The notes under the pieces were generated by a model. That model saw only the letters and a program-made list of their open reading frames with translations, was not told the origin of the DNA and did no database searches. A program made the position numbers and the translations under genes. A DNA stretch of 64,000 bases from Pseudomonas citronellolis (GTDB lineage: Bacteria > Pseudomonadota > Gammaproteobacteria > Pseudomonadales > Pseudomonadaceae). This document shows positions 35,520-43,529 of this stretch, piece after piece. Each line of letters opens with the position of its first letter. Positions within the stretch are counted from its first letter, which is position 1. The DNA is taken from NCBI RefSeq assembly GCF_900112375.1, contig NZ_FOLS01000008.1, positions 62,001 to 126,000 on the forward strand. The letters are read 5' to 3'.

Positions 35520-36140
35520 CGCGATGTCAGCTATACGCACCTCGACTCCGCTGGCCAGCCGACCTTCCACCTCGGCCCGCTGGACTTGCACCTGGAGGCG
35601 GGCCAGACGCTGTTCATCGTCGGCGAGAATGGCAGCGGCAAGACCACCCTGGTCAAGCTGCTGCTGGGCCTCTATCCACCCAGCAGCGGGCAGCTGATGC
35701 TCAATGGCCACGCCGTCACCGGTGAGCAGCTGGATGACTATCGGCAGCAGTGCTCGGCGGTGTTCAGCGACTACCACCTGTTCGACGATCTACTGGCGGA
35801 GACTGCGCCGCTCCTCGAACGAGCCCGGCATTACCTCAGGCTGCTGGAGCTGGAGGGCAAGGTCGACATCGTCGACGGCGCGTTCAGCACACTCGACCTG
35901 TCGGCGGGCCAGCGCAAACGGCTGGCGCTGGTACATGCCTTCCTCGAACAGCGGCCGCTGATGCTCTTCGACGAATGGGCGGCGGACCAGGATCCGACCT
36001 TCCGCCGGGTGTTCTACGAGGAACTACTGCCGGACCTGAAGCGCCAGGGAAAGACCCTTATCGTGGTGTCCCATGATGATCGGTTCTTCCACCACGCCGA
36101 CCAGCTAGTCCAGCTGCGCAATGGGCGCGTTGTCGACTGA
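35517..36140 (+). pseudogene. ATPase-domain fragment of a PvdE/SyrD-like peptide-export ABC transporter
   Basis: About 207 codons beginning LRDVSYTHLD and running through GPLDLHLEAG, Walker A VGENGSGKTTLVKLLLG, signature LSAGQRKRLALVHAF, Walker B LMLFDEWAADQDP, the switch His in VVSHDDRFF and a terminal NGRVVD. This is the C-terminal nucleotide-binding half of cyclic-peptide/siderophore exporters such as PvdE. The transmembrane half is missing and no good start codon with a ribosome-binding site exists, so it is probably non-functional. A siderophore-export origin would fit the FecI-FecR-receptor genes just downstream. Confidence 0.82.
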
Positions 36141-36293
36141 TCCACCAGCCCCTCGTTGGCACCCGCTCTTGGTGCAAGCCGTCGACAACAGTTGGCCAGA
36201 AGACTTCGCTTGAAGGGGCAAGCGGCTCGGTGCGCCTGAGCATTCTGGCGAAACGCCACTTTTCTTGCGGTAGTCCGACCAACTCTTTTAAGA

Positions 36294-36308
36294 TGAGATA
36301 ACTTCTCA
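36294..36308. promoter_or_regulatory. weak dyad upstream of FecI-type gene
   Basis: TGAGA-TAACT-TCTCA, about 30 bases before the sigma factor start. Position fits a Fur-controlled promoter, but agreement with the 19-bp Fur consensus is poor (about half), so this is a tentative regulatory site only. The remainder of 36141-36339 shows no gene. Confidence 0.3.
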
Positions 36309-36339
36309 CCTGCAAGTCGTTATCACGCAAGGATTCGCG

Positions 36340-36855
36340 TTGCCATTTCCGCCCGCCTCCGCCACCCGCCACGTCGATATCCAAGTCCTGTATCTCGATC
36401 ACCATGCCTGGCTGCTGGGTTGGCTGCGCAAGCGGCTGCGCCACAGCGAGGGCGCGGCGGACCTGGCGCAAGACACCTTCCTCCACATCCTCGGCAAGCC
36501 GGCACCCTTGCAGGACATCCGACAGCCCCGCGCCTGGCTGAGTGTCGTCGCCCGGGGCCTGCTGATCGACCGGTTGCGCCGGCAACGGGTCGAGCAGGCG
36601 TACCTGGAGGCCATCGCTCACTTGCCCGAAGCGCAAGTGCCCTCCCCGGAGCATCAACTGATCCTCCTGGAAACCCTGGCGCATATTGACGCCCTGCTCG
36701 ATGGGTTGGCGCCCAAGGTGCGCACGGCCTTCCTGCTGTCTCGCCTGGAAGGCCTCGGTTACAAAGAGATCGCTATCCGCCTGGGCGTCAGCCTCAGCTC
36801 AGTCGAGAAGTACATGGCGACCGCCATCCGCCACTGTTTCCTCGCCCAACGATGA
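36340..36855 (+). CDS. FecI-type ECF sigma factor
   Basis: Iron-starvation extracytoplasmic-function sigma factor of 171 aa. The start is a TTG at 36340 with AAGGA 6 bases upstream; no ATG fits the N-terminus. Region 2 contains DHHAWLLGWLRKRL and AADLAQDTFLHIL, and region 4 contains LSRLEGLGYKEIAIRLGVSLSSVEKYMATAI (helix-turn-helix). The gene overlaps the FecR gene by four bases (ATGA), the standard arrangement. It is expected to direct transcription of the TonB receptor gene downstream when the receptor signals through FecR. Confidence 0.92.
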   Translation: MPFPPASATRHVDIQVLYLDHHAWLLGWLRKRLRHSEGAADLAQDTFLHILGKPAPLQDIRQPRAWLSVVARGLLIDRLRRQRVEQAYLEAIAHLPEAQVPSPEHQLILLETLAHIDALLDGLAPKVRTAFLLSRLEGLGYKEIAIRLGVSLSSVEKYMATAIRHCFLAQR

Positions 36856-37835
36856 ACGCCAATTCCCCCGACGATCTGCCCGATGCGGTACTCGACCAAG
36901 CTATTGGCTGGCTGGTTCGTCTGCAGTCGGGCTACGCCGATGAATACACGCAAGCGGCATGCCTACAGTGGCGACACGCCCATCCGCTGCATGAAACCGC
37001 CTGGCAGGCGCTACAGACCAGCGAATCCGCGTTCCGGCGACTGGCCGAGGCTCCCGGCAGCGTCGCGCAAGACACCCTGCAGCGCCTGCAGGGCAAACGC
37101 CATGGCCGCCGCCAGGCTCTCAAGATGCTCGGCTTTGGCGTGGCGATCACCGGCCTGGGCGGTTGGGGGCTGCGCGAGCACTCGCCGGCAGACTGGGCCT
37201 CGGATTACAGCACCGGCGTAGGCGAACGCCGGCAGTTCCTGCTGAGCGATGGCACTCGCCTGCAGCTCAATACCTCCAGCGCGGTGAATGTGCGTTTCTC
37301 CAAGCAGCGCCGAACGGTCCAGTTGCTGCGCGGCGAGATTTTCATCGACACCGGCAAGGATATCGCTGCGCCGGAGGGATATCGCAGCCTCTGGGTCGAC
37401 AGCAGGCACGCACAGCTACAGGCCATCGGCACTGCCTTCGGAGTACGCGAGGAGGCCCGGGGGACACGCCTGCGGGTCGAGGGAGGCATCGTCGCCATCC
37501 ATCGCGCCGGATCGCAACCCATTCGGGTGCTGGCGGGTGAGGAATACCTGATCAGCGCCGATGGCAGCCACAACGTCGTGAGCCCTGCCATGAACAGCAG
37601 CGCTTGGATTCAAGGCCAGCTCGTCGCCAAACGCATGCGTCTGGCCGAGCTGCTCGCAGAACTGGCGCGCTACCGGCACGGCTGGCTCAGCTGCGATCCA
37701 GCGATTGCCGGGCTGGAAGTCTCTGGCGTGTTTCAGCTCGACCACATCGACCAAGCCCTGGATGCTCTCGGCGATTCAATGCTTTTGCGCATTCAGCGCT
37801 TTACCCCGCTGTGGACACGAGTGACCGCTCGCTGA
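36852..37835 (+). CDS. FecR-type anti-sigma/transducer protein
   Basis: Inner-membrane regulator of 327 aa. The N-terminal cytosolic part with AIGWLVRLQSGYADEYTQAACLQW and HPLHETAWQALQ is the DUF4880 sigma-binding segment. A short membrane span lies at about residues 92-108 (LGFGVAITGLGGWGL). The periplasmic FecR domain has VGERRQFLLSDGTRLQLNTSSAVNVRF and VQLLRGEIFIDTGKD. It pairs with the preceding FecI and the following receptor in cell-surface signalling. Confidence 0.92.
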   Translation: MNANSPDDLPDAVLDQAIGWLVRLQSGYADEYTQAACLQWRHAHPLHETAWQALQTSESAFRRLAEAPGSVAQDTLQRLQGKRHGRRQALKMLGFGVAITGLGGWGLREHSPADWASDYSTGVGERRQFLLSDGTRLQLNTSSAVNVRFSKQRRTVQLLRGEIFIDTGKDIAAPEGYRSLWVDSRHAQLQAIGTAFGVREEARGTRLRVEGGIVAIHRAGSQPIRVLAGEEYLISADGSHNVVSPAMNSSAWIQGQLVAKRMRLAELLAELARYRHGWLSCDPAIAGLEVSGVFQLDHIDQALDALGDSMLLRIQRFTPLWTRVTAR

Positions 37836-37931
37836 GAGAGAGGCAAAAAATTCTCAATACTGATTACGGCTTTATCCGAGTCCTTCGGCAAACAGGAAAA
37901 CATACTGCCATTGCCAAGGAGCTCGTTATCC

Positions 37932-40352
37932 ATGCCCTCTCGTTTCTCGCCGCCACGAGTGCCGCGTCGCACCACCTTCGCACTCACCCTGCGCGCCATC
38001 CTGCTGGGTAGCGCCGCCGCCACGTCGTTGCCCAGCTTCGGCGTGCAAGCCGAGCAAGCCGATCTGCGCCGCTACGACCTGCCCGCCGGCTCGCTGGAAG
38101 ACTCCCTCAACGGATTCGCACAGGTCGCCGGCATCACCCTGCCCTTCGACCCCGCCCTGACGCAGGGCAAGCAAGCACCTGCCCTGCAAGGCGAATTCGG
38201 CATTCAGGACGGCCTGGACTACCTGCTGGGCGGCAGCGGTCTGGCCGCCGAAAGAAACGCCAGTGGCCATTGGGTCATCTTCTCCGCCCCCGCTGCCGAA
38301 GGTGCGCTGGAAATGGGCTCGGTCACCATCTCCGGCAAGGCACCGGGCTCCGTCACCGAAGGCAGCGGCGAATACACGACCGCCTCGTCGAGTAGCTCCA
38401 CACGCCTCAACCTGGCGCTGCGCGATACGCCGCAGTCGATCACGGTGATGACCGACCAGCGCATCAAGGATCAGAACCTGAATGACCTCACCGAAGTCAT
38501 GGAGGCGACTACGGGCATCTCCGTATCCCGCGTTGGCGTCGGCGCCGAGAACGACACTTACTGGTCGCGCGGTTTCCAGATCAACAACTTCGAAGTCGAC
38601 GGCGTCCCCAGCTCCTCACGGCTGGGCAATTTTTCGCAAAGCACGGCGATGTATGACCGCATCGAGATTGTGCGCGGCGCCACCGGCCTGATCAGTGGCC
38701 TGGGCACGCCATCGGCCACTATCAACATGATTCGCAAGCGTCCGACGGCCGAAGCTCAGACCAACCTGAGTGCCGAAGCCGGAAGCTGGGACCGCTACGG
38801 GCTGGGCATGGATGTTTCCGGGCCGCTTACCGAAACCGGCAACGTGCGCGGGCGCCTGGTCCTGGACTACAAGACGCAGAACTCCTGGGTCGATCGCTAC
38901 AAGCAGGACAACCAGCTCGTCTATGCCATCACCGAGTTCGACCTGGACGATGCCACGCTGCTCACGGCGGGCTTCAGCGTGCAGAAGAACCAGGCCGACT
39001 CGCCTCTGCGTACCGGTCTGCAGACGTTCTACTCCAATGGCCAGAAGACCGACTTCTCCCGCTCTGCCAGCAGCTCGCCAGACTGGTCGTACTTCGACGT
39101 GAACAAGAGCAATGTCTTCGTCTCGCTCGAACACCAGTTCGACAATGGCTGGAGCGCCAAGGCGGAACTTGGCCACACCGAGTACGAGTTCGACGAACTG
39201 ATCAACTACATGAATGGGGAAATCGATCAAGCGACCGGCGCCGGCGCCTACCTGTACCCCAACCGCTGGTCCGGAACACCGCGGGAAAACAACCTGGACG
39301 CCTACCTCACCGGCCCCTTCAGCCTGCTCGGCCGCGAGCACGAGCTGATCGCCGGCATCACCCTGTCGCGTTACCGCGAAAGCACACCGGACCGTGGCGG
39401 CTGGTATGGCCCATGGACCGGCTACGACGGCAGCATCGGCAACATCCACCAGTGGTCCGGCGCGGCACCGCGACCGGACACCAGCCCGATCGGCAAGAAC
39501 CTGATCGAGGAAAACCAATACGCCGCCTACGCCACCAGCCGCTGGAACCTGCGCGATGACCTCAAGTTGCTGCTGGGCGGCCGCGTCACCGACTGGAAAC
39601 GCAGCAGCGACAACACTCCTTACGAGGGCACGCCCACCAGTAACGAAGAGAATCGCCATGGCGTATTCCTGCCCTATGCCGGGCTGGTGTATGACCTGAA
39701 CGACACCTGGTCGGCGTACGCCAGCTACACGAAAATCTTTAACCCGCAGGCCTATGGCATCAAGGGGCTGGACGGCAAACCGCTGGACCCGCAGGAAGGT
39801 ACAGGCTACGAAGTGGGCATCAAGGCTGCGCCACTGGATGGACGCCTGAACGCCAGCCTCGCGCTGTTCCGCATCGAGCAGGACAACCTCGCGGTATACG
39901 CAGGTCAGTTCGATACCTATTACCCGGAAAAGGGCACCACCACCGAAGGCCTGGAACTGGAAATGAACGGTGAGCTGGCCGATGGCTGGAACGCCTCCGC
40001 AGGGTATGCCTACAGCGTCAGCCGTGATCAGGATGATGAGCGCATCGTCACCAACATCCCGCGGCACAGCCTGAAGACCTTCACCAGCTACCGCCTGCCT
40101 GGCGCCTGGAATCGCCTGACCCTCGGTGGCGGGGTGAATTGGCAGAGCAAGATTGGCCAGGACCTGCATACCTTCGAGCAAGGTAGCTATGCCCTGGTCA
40201 ATGTGATGGCTCGCTTCGCGGTCACCAACCAGTTGGACGTCGCAGTCAACGTCAACAACCTGTTCGACCGCACCTACTACAGCTACGCCGATAGCTGGAG
40301 TGTCTATGGCGCGCCGCGCAACCTCATGACGACGCTGAACTACCACTTCTGA
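37932..40352 (+). CDS. TonB-dependent siderophore receptor with signalling (STN) domain
   Basis: Outer-membrane transducer of 806 aa from ATG 37932 (AAGGAG at 37916-37921). An in-frame start at 37911 is less likely. It has a signal peptide to about residue 40, an STN signalling domain at about 42-120 (RYDLPAGSLEDSLNGFAQVAG), a plug at about 145-270 (RDTPQSITVMTDQRI, then VEVD and RIEIVRGATGLISGLG), and a 22-strand barrel ending in YHF. The order FecI-FecR-receptor and the STN domain identify a cell-surface-signalling system for a ferric siderophore. It resembles hydroxamate/pyoverdine-type receptors, but the ligand is unknown. Confidence 0.93.
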   Translation: MPSRFSPPRVPRRTTFALTLRAILLGSAAATSLPSFGVQAEQADLRRYDLPAGSLEDSLNGFAQVAGITLPFDPALTQGKQAPALQGEFGIQDGLDYLLGGSGLAAERNASGHWVIFSAPAAEGALEMGSVTISGKAPGSVTEGSGEYTTASSSSSTRLNLALRDTPQSITVMTDQRIKDQNLNDLTEVMEATTGISVSRVGVGAENDTYWSRGFQINNFEVDGVPSSSRLGNFSQSTAMYDRIEIVRGATGLISGLGTPSATINMIRKRPTAEAQTNLSAEAGSWDRYGLGMDVSGPLTETGNVRGRLVLDYKTQNSWVDRYKQDNQLVYAITEFDLDDATLLTAGFSVQKNQADSPLRTGLQTFYSNGQKTDFSRSASSSPDWSYFDVNKSNVFVSLEHQFDNGWSAKAELGHTEYEFDELINYMNGEIDQATGAGAYLYPNRWSGTPRENNLDAYLTGPFSLLGREHELIAGITLSRYRESTPDRGGWYGPWTGYDGSIGNIHQWSGAAPRPDTSPIGKNLIEENQYAAYATSRWNLRDDLKLLLGGRVTDWKRSSDNTPYEGTPTSNEENRHGVFLPYAGLVYDLNDTWSAYASYTKIFNPQAYGIKGLDGKPLDPQEGTGYEVGIKAAPLDGRLNASLALFRIEQDNLAVYAGQFDTYYPEKGTTTEGLELEMNGELADGWNASAGYAYSVSRDQDDERIVTNIPRHSLKTFTSYRLPGAWNRLTLGGGVNWQSKIGQDLHTFEQGSYALVNVMARFAVTNQLDVAVNVNNLFDRTYYSYADSWSVYGAPRNLMTTLNYHF

Positions 40353-40440
40353 GCAGTTGCCGCTGGAAGACCTGGCCACGCTGGCGGGCCTTGCGCGCAC
40401 CATCGATGCCGGGGAGACCTGCCAGCCCGGCTCAGCCTGT

Positions 40441-40475
40441 TCCCCGCAGATCGGGCAAGCGCCCGTCTGCGGGGA
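40441..40475. terminator. long hairpin between convergent receptor genes
   Basis: TCCCCGCAGA-T-CGGGC, loop AAGC, GCCCG-TCTGCGGGGA: 15 paired bases with one bulge. No T-run, but the position between convergent genes suggests a bidirectional terminator. Confidence 0.6.
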
Positions 40476-40486
40476 GCGGCACTGCC

Positions 40487-41179
40487 TCAGAAGCGATACT
40501 GGGTGGTCAGCATCACGTTGCGCGGGTCGCCGTAGTAGCCACCGTAGAAGGTGGTATCCAGCGCGCTGAGGTACTTCTTGTCGAACAGGTTGTTGACGTT
40601 GAGCGTCGCTGAAACCTGCTCGGTGAAGCGGTAGCGTGCCATCAGATCGACCACGGTGTACTGCTCCTGCTTGGCCTTCACCGTCTGCCCCAGCTGCCAG
40701 GGTGTGGCGGTGAAGTGAATGCCGCTCTGCCAATTGGCGCCGCCGCCCACGGTGAGCGTTTCCCACTCGCCGGGCAGACGATAGGTGGTCCACAGCTTGA
40801 ACATCTCAGCCGGCGCCACGGTATTCAGACGCTCGCCATCGGAGTCCTTGGTGACGCTGTGGCTATAGCTGGCGGTCAGATTCCAGCCCGGCAGCAGCTC
40901 ACCGCTGGCTTCCAGGTCGAAGCCCTTGGTCTTGGCGCCGGAGACGGCGCGATAGGCCGTCTCGCCGTCGGTGCCGGGGACGGTCTGCCCCGGATCGGAT
41001 TCGGCCAGGTTGTCCTGCTTGATCATGTACAGGGCGATAGCGGTGTTCAGGCGGCCATCGAAGAGTTCGCTCTTCAGGCCGATCTCATAGTTGTCGCCTT
41101 CGCGCGGATCGAGTGGCGAACCGTTGCGGTCGCGATAGCTCTGCGGCTGGAAGATGCTGGTGTAGCTGGCGTACACCGA
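40487..41179 (-). pseudogene. C-terminal fragment of a second TonB-dependent siderophore receptor
   Basis: About 230 codons of the barrel of a FhuE/FpvA-like receptor: VYASYTSIFQPQSYRD, GDNYEIGLKSELFDGRLNTA, FDLEASGELLPGWNL, VNNLFDKKYL, and a correct terminal Phe (TTQYRF). The signal peptide, plug and first two-thirds of the barrel are missing. Upstream (towards 41180) the sequence changes at once into transposase code. It cannot be exported or function. The cut falls at the usual VYASYT strand. Confidence 0.88.
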
Positions 41180-42173
41180 TTCAAGGCGGTCAACAATCGT
41201 GACCGCAACTTCACCAGTGCCAAGCTGAAACGTCGGATGGAAGAGATCGAGTCCAGCCTCAGCCGCTACCTCACTGCGCTGGACACTGCAGATCGTCAGG
41301 AGCTTGCCGTTGCCCAGGTTAAAGCCGAACGCCTCCGCGACAAGATCGAGACCTTGAAAGCCAAGATGCAGGAGCTCAAGGAAATCGAGGTTCAGCTCAA
41401 CGAAGCACCGGATAAACAGCTCTCCCTGACTGATCCCGATGTCCGCTCAATGAAGACCCGTGGCAGCGGAATGGTTGGCTACAACGTGCAGGCAGCGGTC
41501 GACGCGAAGCACCACCTGATCGTGACCCACGAGGTCACAAACGACGGCGTCGATCGAGACCAATTGAGCTCGATGGCCAAGCAAGCGCGAGCAGCCATGG
41601 GTGTCGAGGTACTCTCAGCGGTCGCCGACAGAGGGTATTTCAAAGGTGAAGAAATCCTGGCGTGCCAGGAGGTTGGAATCACTGTTTTCGTACCCAAGAC
41701 ACTGACTTCGGGGGCGACAGCAGCGGGCCGCTTTGGCAAAGGTGATTTCATCTATGACGCAGCCAAGAACGAGTACCGCTGCCCGGCAGGGCAAAGCCTG
41801 ATCTGACGCTACTCCAGCGTCGAGAAAGGTCTGAAGCTGCACCGTTACTGGAGTTCGCATTGCCAAGGCTGCGCATTGAAAGAGTGCTGCACTCCAAAGC
41901 TCAGAGCGCCGGGTGAGTCGCTGGGAACATGAGGCGGTGCTCGAGGATATGCAGTCCCGCTTGGATCAGGCACCGGAGATGATGCGCATCCGTCGGCAGA
42001 CGGTGGAGCATCCATTTGGCACGCTGAAGGCCTGGATGGGCGCCACCCATTTCCTCACCCGAACGCTCGACCGGGTAAGCACGGAAATGAGCCTGCATGT
42101 GCTCGCCTACAACTTCAAACGGATGCTGAGCCTGCTGGGCAGCAGTGCGCTGATGGCAGCGATGAGGGCCTGA
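41180..42173 (+). pseudogene. IS1182-family transposase, truncated and frameshifted
   Basis: The plus strand reads RFKAVNNRDRNFTSAKLKRR, a coiled coil (RLRDKIETLKAKMQELKEIE), MKTRGSGMVGYNVQAAVDAKHHL (first DDE Asp), VLSAVADRGYFKGEEIL (second Asp) and CPAGQSLI, then an in-frame TGA at 41804-41806. It continues RYSSVEKGLKLHRYWSSHCQ, shifts frame near 41900, and resumes with RVSRWEHEAVLEDM, then RRQTVEHPFGTLKAWMGATHF (catalytic Glu) to the stop at 42173. The N-terminal third is absent. One stop, one frameshift and a missing start make it inactive. Terminal inverted repeats were not identified. Confidence 0.88.
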
Positions 42174-42450
42174 AACCCTCTTCGCGGCTCAATGAACTCA
42201 TCGTACAGCATCGCGGAGGCAAATCAGTTGAATGACTCGGGTCGACACGCCAGAAGCCCATAGGGCCTCTGGGCGCCGCTAAAACAATCCCAAAGCCAGC
42301 TATCCATCACCTGCTGCGTTTTTACACGGCCTGGGCCGATAGCTGCCTGCCATACGAGGCTGCCTTGGGTCGTTCTCTGCCAATCATGGCCACGCAGTGT
42401 GATGGCCAGGCCCGATGCAAATGCTCGGTCAAGTAAGTGCAACTCCGCAC
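42174..42450. other. non-coding remnant between transposase and IclR gene
   Basis: 277 bases without a supportable gene. They contain the tail of the insertion sequence, CTCATCGTACAGCATCGCGG, and a GC-rich imperfect hairpin near 42250-42285. No inverted repeat end is clear. Confidence 0.35.
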
Positions 42451-43206
42451 TCAGCCACCTTGGCCGTCGGCCTCGAGCATGTTGCGGGCGATGCGGCGGG
42501 CGGTGTCGATGACCATGTCGGTCACCGTCTCCTGGCGCAGCAGCCTGAAGTTTTCGGTGGTCCCCACCGCCGAGATGCTGCCCAGCACCTCCTTGCCGTC
42601 GGCGCCGAGGATGGGCGCGGCGATGCCTGTCAGGCCGCGGTTCAGCTCGTCGTGGGTGATGCAGTAGCCGTCCTTGCGGATGCGCTTGGCGGCGCGGGCG
42701 AATTCTGACCAGCTGTAGGTATTGCCCGGGTCCCTGGAGATTTTCTCCTCGAACAGCCGCTGCAGCTTGCGCCCGCGCTGGAAGGCTACCAGCACCTTGG
42801 ACTGCGCGCCGCGGAACAGCGGCAGCGGGTGGCCGCGGCCGAAGGCGAAGCGGTAGTTCTCGTCGGGCTCGGTGATGTAGGTATTGATGATGTGCCCGTC
42901 GTAGAAGACGCTGGCGAACACCGCCAGGCCGGTCTGCGCCGATAGCCCGTGCATCAGTTCGCGGCCGGCCACCAGGATGGGGTCGTACTGCCGCATCATC
43001 CAGTCCAGCTCGATGATCCGCGGGCCCAGGCCATAGCTGCCGGCGTTCACGCGGGTGAGCAGGCCCGCCTCGCATAGGTCCTTCACGTAGCGGTAGACGG
43101 TGGCGCGGGACAAACCCATGCGCTCGCCGATGGTGTCCGTATCCAGTTGCAGGTTCTGCGGGCTGAACAGGTCCAGCACGTTCAGCATCTTGCTCAAGCT
43201 ACTCAT
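42451..43206 (-). CDS. IclR-family transcriptional regulator
   Basis: Regulator of 251 aa. The N-terminal winged helix has MLNVLDLFSPQNLQLDTDTIGERMGLSRATVYRYVKDLCEAGLL. The C-terminal effector domain (about 80-245) has GHPLPLFRGAQSKVLVAF, GYCITHDELNRGLTGIAAPIL and the terminal DTARRIARNML. AGGAGCGCC precedes the ATG on the minus strand. It is divergent from the nine-gene catabolic operon, with a dyad operator candidate between them, and is its likely regulator. IclR proteins in such positions respond to aromatic or short organic acids. Confidence 0.92.
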   Translation of the reverse strand: MSSLSKMLNVLDLFSPQNLQLDTDTIGERMGLSRATVYRYVKDLCEAGLLTRVNAGSYGLGPRIIELDWMMRQYDPILVAGRELMHGLSAQTGLAVFASVFYDGHIINTYITEPDENYRFAFGRGHPLPLFRGAQSKVLVAFQRGRKLQRLFEEKISRDPGNTYSWSEFARAAKRIRKDGYCITHDELNRGLTGIAAPILGADGKEVLGSISAVGTTENFRLLRQETVTDMVIDTARRIARNMLEADGQGG

Positions 43207-43411
43207 GGCGCTCCTTTCTCGGTACCCGGGCTTCCGGGGCTGCTGGGCCGTCGTCCATGGCGGGCGGACGACGGCGCCGGGTTCGCTGGCAGCACTATTG
43301 GGCAGCAGCCATGGGCTTTCAAGAGCACTGCCCGTGCCTGAATGCCTCCTTTCCCTGCCGCTGCGGAATCGGTGGCTTGGGAAAGGCTGCGTTCTCCTGG
43401 TTGATATTAGC

Positions 43412-43497
43412 GCTCAAAAATCTCATTTGTCTCTTATTTTGAGAGTTTTGCTCAAAAAATATTGTTGGTTGATTTTTGCTGTGCAATAAATCTCATC
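43412..43497. promoter_or_regulatory. candidate IclR operator region
   Basis: An AT-rich block between the divergent IclR gene and the catabolic operon. TTTTGAG-N7-CTCAAAA (43437-43457) is a perfect dyad. GCTCAAAAA occurs twice (43412-43420 and 43450-43458), and AATCTCAT occurs twice (43419-43426 and 43488-43495), one copy on each side of the dyad. Repeated half-sites around a dyad fit IclR-type autoregulation and activation of the operon; promoter elements are not pinned down. The remainder of 43207-43411 shows nothing else. Confidence 0.6.
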
Positions 43498-43529
43498 ACT
43501 CGCAACCAACCCAGTCGAGAGCTAGAAAC

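Larger units (their letters stand above)
35138..42200. mobile_element. patchwork iron-uptake island with gene scars at both ends
   Basis: A block bounded by the truncated P-type ATPase on the left and a broken IS1182-like transposase on the right. Inside are a half ABC exporter, one intact FecI-FecR-TonB receptor set and a receptor fragment. Its flanks (MFS/OprD on the left, IclR and catabolic operon on the right) are intact genes. The mosaic of fragments points to repeated insertion and deletion. No flanking direct repeats or integrase were found, so exact ends are inferred. Confidence 0.55.

Noticed and set aside
42224-43075. Minus-strand frame overlapping the IclR gene
   Set aside because: Shifted reading of the IclR gene; no independent start or motif.
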